Shown here piece by piece: positions 58,288 to 64,000 of a stretch of 64,000 bases of DNA (its first letter is position 1; each line of letters begins with the position of its first letter). Source of the DNA: Vibrio sp. AND4 (GTDB lineage Bacteria > Pseudomonadota > Gammaproteobacteria > Enterobacterales > Vibrionaceae); the NCBI RefSeq assembly GCF_000171815.1, contig NZ_ABGR01000002.1, positions 496,001 to 560,000 of the forward strand, given 5' to 3'. Both the position numbers and the translations under genes were made by a program. Below the pieces are notes generated by a model. The model had not been told where the DNA came from. It worked only from the letters and a program-made list of their open reading frames with translations, and made no database searches.

Positions 58288-59139
58288 ATGAAGAAAGCTG
58301 CTCTTGCCACCTTGTCCGTTGTATTACTCACTAGTGTCGGGGCGGCTTTATATCAAGCTCAACAATCGCAACCGCTGAAGGCTGAGTCACAACAAGATAC
58401 CACTATTGACCTCTCTTCACAGAAAGACTTCTTCGAATATTCATTGAGTGGTTTGGGCGAAAAAAATCTTGAAACTATCATCGCCGATGTCAAAGCAGGC
58501 GAGTCTCAACACCATAATCTCGGCATCAAATCAGATTTATTCGAAGTCTACCTTTCGTATAAAAATGCGCTTTCTGAGCTTGAGCCTTTTGAGGGAAATT
58601 CATTATCATGGCGAGAATTGAAGCGGCTGGACGATGCCATTTTAGCGGTGCAAAGCTCATTTTTTACCGACGAACAAATTGCCCACCTATTCGATGAAGA
58701 AAACAGATTGCGCAAGCTAGCAATAGACAAACTCAGCATTCAAACAGCCAAGTTAGATGCAAGTACCAAACAACAAATGCTCGAAGAAATCCTCTCTGAG
58801 CAGCCTGCGTACATTCAACAAAGTGAGCGTAATAACGCACTAGTTATGAAGCTTAATCAAAGTTCTAAAATGGACGCACAAGAAAAGTATTTGGCTCGTG
58901 TTAACTTGGTCGGTGAAGAGGGAGCTAGACGCCTACAAGCTTTGGATGACAAACGGCTCGCTTTTAATGCCTTACTCGCCGACTTTTTACAAAAGCGTGT
59001 CGAAATCCTAAACAACGATTTTCTGGGTGAGGAAGAAAAGAAATTTGAAGTTGCCGGATTAAGAGAACAGAGTTTTGATGAAAAACAGTGGCGTCGCATC
59101 GAAGCATTAGAAAGAATTTATGATAGCGAGCAAAAATAA
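58288..59139 (+). CDS. lifO: Lipase-specific foldase (Lif/LifO)
   Basis: The protein has 283 residues. A hydrophobic N-terminal anchor (about 4-22) holds it to the inner membrane, facing the periplasm. The family motif RxxFDYxLSxxGE appears near residue 45 as KDFFEYSLSGLGE, with K and E substitutions. The rest is highly helical and charged, wrapping the lipase during folding. An AAGGAG ribosome site precedes the ATG. It is the second gene of the lipase operon. Confidence 0.92.
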   Translation: MKKAALATLSVVLLTSVGAALYQAQQSQPLKAESQQDTTIDLSSQKDFFEYSLSGLGEKNLETIIADVKAGESQHHNLGIKSDLFEVYLSYKNALSELEPFEGNSLSWRELKRLDDAILAVQSSFFTDEQIAHLFDEENRLRKLAIDKLSIQTAKLDASTKQQMLEEILSEQPAYIQQSERNNALVMKLNQSSKMDAQEKYLARVNLVGEEGARRLQALDDKRLAFNALLADFLQKRVEILNNDFLGEEEKKFEVAGLREQSFDEKQWRRIEALERIYDSEQK

Positions 59140-59345
59140 ACGAGGAGTCAGGCACTGTTTGCCAGTAAAGTCGCAGGGGTTGAAATCAATACCATTGATT
59201 GGTGTAACTTTTCCAAGCTTTGGATACAGCCAAATTAATGTTTAAAAGGTAACTGGCTTTACTTGGTGCCAAGTCTATCTAGACAGTGCACCTTCGCTCA
59301 TGCCAGTCTCCTTTTACATTTTGCTATGTCTAGAAGTAATAACTA

Positions 59346-59906
59346 TTAGTTGGATTTTTTCGGGCAACTTACCACGTGGTCATCGACCATACCGACTGCT
59401 TGCATGAAGGCGTAACAGATCGTCTCGCCCACAAACTTAAAGCCTTTCTTTTTGAGGAACTTACTCATCGCTTTGGATTGTTCCGTAGAGACTGGCACTT
59501 GAGTCACGTCTGTCCAATGATTTACGATGGGTTTGCCATCAACAAACTGCCATAGAGCATTAGATAGACTCCCATACTCTGCAATTAATCGCTTTGCCGC
59601 TTTAGCGTTGTTAAATACTGAGTTGATTTTGCCACGGTGTCTAACCACGTCGAAATTGTCAACGATGAGCTCAGTACGTACTTCATCACGTTGAACAAGC
59701 TTATCCAAATCGTAGTTTTCAAATGCCTCGCGATAGCCTGCTCGCTTTTTCAGAATCGTAATCCAGCTCAAACCCGCTTGTGCGCCCTCTAACGTAATAA
59801 ATTCAAACAACAGGGTATCATTGTGAACAGGCACCCCCCATTCGGTATCGTGATATTCAAGCTCTAGTGGATGGTTCATTGCCCATGAGCACGTATTCTG
59901 TTCCAT
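59346..59906 (-). CDS. tag: DNA-3-methyladenine glycosylase I
   Basis: The protein has 186 residues (E. coli 187). It removes 3-methyladenine from alkylated DNA. CSWAMNHPLELEYHDTEWGVPVH is split here as CSWAM and YHDTEWG; LEGAQAGLSWITILKKR and the C-terminal FVGETICYAFMQAVGMVDDH are family marks, with metal-binding Cys and His residues. The ATG at 59906 has AAGGA 7 nt upstream. Convergent with the lipase operon. Confidence 0.95.
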   Translation of the reverse strand: MEQNTCSWAMNHPLELEYHDTEWGVPVHNDTLLFEFITLEGAQAGLSWITILKKRAGYREAFENYDLDKLVQRDEVRTELIVDNFDVVRHRGKINSVFNNAKAAKRLIAEYGSLSNALWQFVDGKPIVNHWTDVTQVPVSTEQSKAMSKFLKKKGFKFVGETICYAFMQAVGMVDDHVVSCPKKSN

Positions 59907-59919
59907 ATTCAATCCTTAT

Positions 59920-59951
59920 AAAAACGCCCCTGACATAAGCCAAAGGCGTTT
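59920..59951 (-). terminator. Terminator after the RND efflux operon
   Basis: On the minus strand AAACGCC and GGCGTTT pair across a 16-nt loop and run into T-rich sequence. Confidence 0.7.
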
Positions 59952-59986
59952 AGAACGTTATTTAAACAAGTGACTTAAACTCGTTG

Positions 59987-62900
59987 TTAGTTTGGTACTG
60001 CCACCTTGTGGAATAAACGATAAAGCACTGGCACAACAATCAATGTCAGCACTGTTGCAAAACCCAATCCAAACATAATGGTTACCGCCATTGGTTTAAA
60101 GAAAATATCCGGTAAGAGTGGAATCATACCAAGGATAGTGGTGATCGCTGCCATACATACCGGGCGAACGCGGCTGATCGCAGCATCCACAACCGCATCA
60201 TACGCATCTTTACCTGACTGCATTTCAATCTCAATTTGATCAAGCAGCACGATACCATTTTTCAGTACCATACCCGATAAGCTCAAGAAACCAAGTAATG
60301 CCATAAAGCCAAACGGCGTATTCAAAGCAAGTAGACCCGTGGTCACACCAATAATGGCCAGAGGCACCGTCAACCAAACAATCAGGGGCTCTTTGATTGA
60401 GTTAAACAAGAAGATGGTAATTAAGAACATGAACAGGTACCCCATTGGCATCGTAGAAAACAATGATGCTTTCGCCTTTCCTGACGACTCATATTCACCA
60501 CCCCACTCTAGCGAATAACCCGGCGGCATCGCTATTGACTCAATCGCTGGCTGCAAACGCTTTTGTAATGTTGCTGCTGTCTCTTCACCTAGAATATCTG
60601 GATCAGCCATGACAGTTAGCATGCGTTTGCGATTTTTACGAACGATGATTGGGTCTTCCCAACGCATGTCATAACCCATAGTTACCTGCTGTAGAGGAAT
60701 GAATTCGCTCTGCGCTGGGCTCCAAATCTTCATGCCTTCGATGTTACGAATGTCGATACGCTCATCTTCAGGAAGTCGTGCAACTATTGGCATTAACGTG
60801 GTGCCATCACGGTAAAGACCTATCGTCATACCCGAGAAGGACATCGATAAAAAATCATCAACATCAGACTTGGTGATACCGTAACGGCGTGCTTGACTCT
60901 CATTAAATTGGGGCTCCAGAACTTGTGTGCGTTCACGCCAGTCATGACGAACGTTAGTTGCACCCGGATCGGCGTACATTACGTCCATTATTTGCGCCGC
61001 AATAGAACGAAGCACGGTTGGGTCAGACCCAATGATTCGCGCCTCAATCTTCGCCCCCCCACCAGGCCCCAACTCAATTTGCTTCAATTTGTAGTTAATT
61101 TCTGGGTAGTTGGTTTTGATATGTGCTCTAAAGCGGTCCATTAGTGGCGCTAAGGCTTCATAATTGTCAACTCGCGTCGTGATTTCACCATAAGCGGCGT
61201 AGCTTTTCTCTGGTGCATAAGTCAGCATGAAACGCTGTAAGCCCTTACCTGCCGTTGTCGTGATGTGATCAACATGCTCTTGCTCGGTAAGCCAACCCTC
61301 CAGCTCTTCAAGTGTATCATTCGTCGCTCGAATATCTGTCCCTTCAGGGAGCCACACATCCAGCTGGAAAATAGGCGTCGTTGAAGAAGGAAAGAACGCT
61401 TGTTTAACGTAGGTAAACCCATAGACACTCGCTGCAAGACCTGCGACCAATACACCGACAGTAAACCATGCTCGGCGCATACAAAAACCTAGGAACTTCT
61501 TGTACATGACAAACACTATGCCATTATATGGGTCGTTATCCTCGCCCTCACCACTCTTAATTTTCTGACCTTTAAAGAAAATGTCCGCAAAGAACGGCGT
61601 CAGAGAGATGGCCGTAAACCAGCTCAACATCAATGAAATAAGCAGTACTGTAAACAAGGTACCACAGTACTCACCCGTTGAGTCCTCAGACAGACCGATA
61701 GGCGCAAATGCTGTGACCGCTATAACCGTTGCCCCCAGCAGTGGCCACTTAGTTTGCGTGACGATATCCGTCGCGGCTTGCAGTCTGGTTCGCCCTTTTT
61801 GAGTGCCTATCAGTATCCCTTCCACGACCACAATGGCGTTATCGACCAGCATACCTAGGGCAATAACCAGGGCACCAAGCGAGATACGCTGCAAATCGAT
61901 GGCTAGGTACTTCATAAAAATGAAGGTGCCCAATACGGTCAACAATAAGATTAAGCCAATCAACAGACCAGAGCGCAGCCCCATGAAGAAAAGTAATACA
62001 ACGATCACGATACCAACCGCTTGTGCCAAGCTGATAACAAAACCACTGACAGATTTATCTACTTCTTTCGGCTGGTTATAGATTTCTGAAATCTCTACCC
62101 CTACCGGCTGTTGGTACTTAAGTTCGGCAACACGACGGTCAAATGCTTTACCAACTTCAACAACATTTACGCCCTGAGCAAAGGAAACGCCAAGATTCAG
62201 TGCCAATTGGCCGTTATAGGTAATAATATTGGTTGGAACGTCAACGTAACCGCGTTTGATGTCCGCTACGTCTTTCAAGAAGATCAGACCTTGCGCACCT
62301 GACTCTGTTAATAATAGATCACCAAGTTCATCAACACTTTGGAATTCACCGGTTGGTTGGATCCGAATATATTCGTTACCGATTCGGATAGCACCTGCAT
62401 CCGACACGACATTTTGTGTAGAAAGCAGGTTAAATACCGTGTTGGGTGAGAGTCCAAGGCTACTTAGTTTCTTCATCGAAATCTCAATGAAAACTTGCTC
62501 TTGTTGTTGGCCAGATACCGAGACTTTACTCACCCCATCAACCAATTCGAGCTCACGCCTTAAATAGTCAACATAATCAAGTAATTCTTTATAGCTGTAA
62601 CCATCACCATTTACCGCAAGTAAGATACCGTATACGTCACCAAAATCATCAATGACTGACGGTTCGTTTACGCCCGGCGGTAATGAACCCTTTAAATCGT
62701 TGACCTTGCGACGTAACTCATCCCATATCTGTGGTAAGTCATCTGGCCCATAGTTATTTTTCATGGTCACGGTGATTTGGGATAAACCACGGCTAGAAAT
62801 AGAGTTAACCTCATCCACATAAGTTAACTGCTGGATGGCTTTTTCTAACGGGTATGTCACTTCTTCCTCAACCTGTTGAGGAGTAGCACCGGGATAAGCT

Positions 62901-63094
62901 GTCACCACCATTGCATCTTTGATCGTAAAGGCTGGGTCTTCTAAACGACCTAAACCAAAGAATGCGGCGGTACCACCAATCAAAAAGATCAACGAAACCA
63001 TCCAACTGATGACACGGTTGCGAATAAAGTACGCAGCAATGCCCGTTACGTTTTCATCCCCCTCTTGAGGCGCAACGTTATTCTTCTCACTCAT
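59987..63094 (-). CDS. RND multidrug efflux permease (VexK/VmeI-like)
   Basis: The protein has 1035 residues with 12 helices and two large periplasmic loops. It is the inner-membrane proton-driven pump of a tripartite efflux system. Typical motifs include RLEDPAFTIKDAMV, YPGATPQQVEEEV and the helix 4 GMLVDNAIVVVE, where D418 is kept but the second aspartate of AcrB-type pumps is N419. The subgroup, with paired fusion proteins, resembles Vibrio VexIJK. The start overlaps the fusion protein stop by 8 bases. It ends just before tag and may share a region with its terminator. Confidence 0.92.
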   Translation of the reverse strand: MSEKNNVAPQEGDENVTGIAAYFIRNRVISWMVSLIFLIGGTAAFFGLGRLEDPAFTIKDAMVVTAYPGATPQQVEEEVTYPLEKAIQQLTYVDEVNSISSRGLSQITVTMKNNYGPDDLPQIWDELRRKVNDLKGSLPPGVNEPSVIDDFGDVYGILLAVNGDGYSYKELLDYVDYLRRELELVDGVSKVSVSGQQQEQVFIEISMKKLSSLGLSPNTVFNLLSTQNVVSDAGAIRIGNEYIRIQPTGEFQSVDELGDLLLTESGAQGLIFLKDVADIKRGYVDVPTNIITYNGQLALNLGVSFAQGVNVVEVGKAFDRRVAELKYQQPVGVEISEIYNQPKEVDKSVSGFVISLAQAVGIVIVVLLFFMGLRSGLLIGLILLLTVLGTFIFMKYLAIDLQRISLGALVIALGMLVDNAIVVVEGILIGTQKGRTRLQAATDIVTQTKWPLLGATVIAVTAFAPIGLSEDSTGEYCGTLFTVLLISLMLSWFTAISLTPFFADIFFKGQKIKSGEGEDNDPYNGIVFVMYKKFLGFCMRRAWFTVGVLVAGLAASVYGFTYVKQAFFPSSTTPIFQLDVWLPEGTDIRATNDTLEELEGWLTEQEHVDHITTTAGKGLQRFMLTYAPEKSYAAYGEITTRVDNYEALAPLMDRFRAHIKTNYPEINYKLKQIELGPGGGAKIEARIIGSDPTVLRSIAAQIMDVMYADPGATNVRHDWRERTQVLEPQFNESQARRYGITKSDVDDFLSMSFSGMTIGLYRDGTTLMPIVARLPEDERIDIRNIEGMKIWSPAQSEFIPLQQVTMGYDMRWEDPIIVRKNRKRMLTVMADPDILGEETAATLQKRLQPAIESIAMPPGYSLEWGGEYESSGKAKASLFSTMPMGYLFMFLITIFLFNSIKEPLIVWLTVPLAIIGVTTGLLALNTPFGFMALLGFLSLSGMVLKNGIVLLDQIEIEMQSGKDAYDAVVDAAISRVRPVCMAAITTILGMIPLLPDIFFKPMAVTIMFGLGFATVLTLIVVPVLYRLFHKVAVPN

Positions 63095-64000
63095 TGTTTG
63101 CCTCCTGCTTAACTACTTCCACTGTCATGCCATCTCTCAATCGGGAAACGCCCGCTACAACCACTTTATCATCAAGCTTTAGACCATCAAGAATCTGCAC
63201 CGAGGTCTGCGATGCTTTACCTGCGCGTACTTGTTTGCGAGTCACGGTATTGTCATTGTTCAAGATCCAAACAAATTTGTTCTCACGATTCAGATCATCA
63301 CCATCGGCATTAAAGATGGCTTCAATTGGCACGTTAATGCCGATATTGAGGCCGAGACCAGTTTTCTCATCTTTTGATGTCACATCCACTGGCATACCAT
63401 CAAGAATAAATTCGTTTTCAGGCATTGGTAGAGACAGCGTAACCGTAAAGGTGCCTGTGTTTGGATCTGGCTCCGTAGTGAATTCTTTGATTTGGGCGTT
63501 GTATTCGTTGCCACTCGGTACGCGAACCACAGCATTAATTGCCGTAAGATGCTCTTCAGTCGAAGGCTGATTGACGTACAAGCGGTCAGGAAGTTGAATC
63601 AGTATCTCAACACGATCCACACTATGAATATTCACTATGTATTGGCCAACTTGAATATTCTCAAATTGGTCTACGTTCACGCGCGAAATAACACCGTCAA
63701 CAGGTGCTTTTAGCTCGGTAAATGACAAATGAAGCTTGGCCAAATCAAGTTCAGCAAGAGCAATTTGGCGTTGCGCTGCAATTTCATCAAATTGTGATTT
63801 TGCCAGTAAGCCTTTCTTTACCAGCGGAGCTGAACGGCGGTATTGACTGTCGATCACAGAAAAACGCGCTGATGCGTTATCGACATCCAACAGGTAATCG
63901 GTTGGATCTAAAGTGGCAATAACGTCTCCCTTTGAGACCTTATCCCCCTCTCGGACTAAAACGCGGCTCAGCTCTCCCGCAACTCGGAAGCTAAGGTGTG
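63087..64000 (-). CDS. RND efflux membrane fusion protein, 5' end missing (VexJ-like)
   Basis: The frame stays open to the right edge of the window, so the N-terminus and any signal peptide lie outside. About 304 residues are seen. The lipoyl-like half-motif reads FRVAGELSRVLVREGDKVSKGD and then IATLDPTDYLLD; a helical hairpin, beta-barrel (LPDRLYVNQPS) and membrane-proximal domain follow. It links the RND permease to an outer-membrane channel. It overlaps the permease start by 8 bases. VexIJK systems have two such proteins, so a second may lie just upstream. Confidence 0.9.
   Translation of the reverse strand, partial: HLSFRVAGELSRVLVREGDKVSKGDVIATLDPTDYLLDVDNASARFSVIDSQYRRSAPLVKKGLLAKSQFDEIAAQRQIALAELDLAKLHLSFTELKAPVDGVISRVNVDQFENIQVGQYIVNIHSVDRVEILIQLPDRLYVNQPSTEEHLTAINAVVRVPSGNEYNAQIKEFTTEPDPNTGTFTVTLSLPMPENEFILDGMPVDVTSKDEKTGLGLNIGINVPIEAIFNADGDDLNRENKFVWILNNDNTVTRKQVRAGKASQTSVQILDGLKLDDKVVVAGVSRLRDGMTVEVVKQEANNE

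Overview
The window is a stretch of chromosome from a Vibrio, most likely one outside the cholera group. The evidence is near-identity in kind and order to Vibrio and enterobacterial genes: tfoX, panP, fabV, the VC1184-type aminotransferase, nhaA, bcr-rsuA-radD, a UshA/NutA nucleotidase, a DUF2913 protein and a VexIJK-type efflux pump. Base composition looks even, genes are tightly packed, and there is no insertion sequence, prophage, integron, CRISPR array, rRNA or tRNA gene that I can see. This is core or near-core genome rather than an accessory island.

Layout. 1-7.9 kb: a partial DUF2797 gene, an overlapping dioxygenase/aminotransferase pair, trxB, and the cydDC exporter. 8-18.7 kb: serC, a DUF945 protein, a small outer-membrane-type protein, the competence regulator tfoX with a consensus CRP site, an HDOD protein, a LysO-type lysine exporter, the aspartate decarboxylase panP, hexR and grxA. 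18.9-25.1 kb: a YbjL transporter, then a fatty-acid block (fabV, a FadE-type acyl-CoA dehydrogenase, a PsrA-type TetR regulator) preceded by a FadR-like and a PsrA-like box. 25.1-31.3 kb: a possible small RNA ending at an orphan terminator, nhaA, and a three-gene ABC/lipocalin (Att-like) operon. 31.7-41 kb: a DUF2867 oxidoreductase, DUF2913-bcr, rsuA, radD, a PepSY/response regulator/histidine kinase operon, and rplY behind a structured leader. 41.6-50.3 kb: a nucleotidase lipoprotein, small conserved proteins, a META lipoprotein, the ynjBCDF operon and slyB. 50.5-64 kb: two RNA-modification genes, a sodium-dependent transporter, clsA, metC, a lipase with its foldase, tag, and an RND efflux pump running off the right end.

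How the genes work together. Several blocks are functional units: cydDC with trxB (thiol redox and cytochrome bd assembly); psrA-fadE with fabV nearby (fatty-acid breakdown and synthesis); the lipase and its dedicated foldase (secreted lipid hydrolysis); ynjBCD with ynjF (an import system plus a phospholipid-type transferase); and the PepSY-regulator-kinase operon.

I found no clearly new multi-gene system. The most interesting signals are regulatory: the FadR/PsrA boxes before psrA, an orphan terminator pointing at an unannotated RNA, the tfoX control region, a nested palindrome in the hexR leader, a hairpin plus start-codon pairing before rplY, and a 50-bp palindromic repeat present in three copies. 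Calls rest on reading the sequence and on memory of the families; no database search was run.
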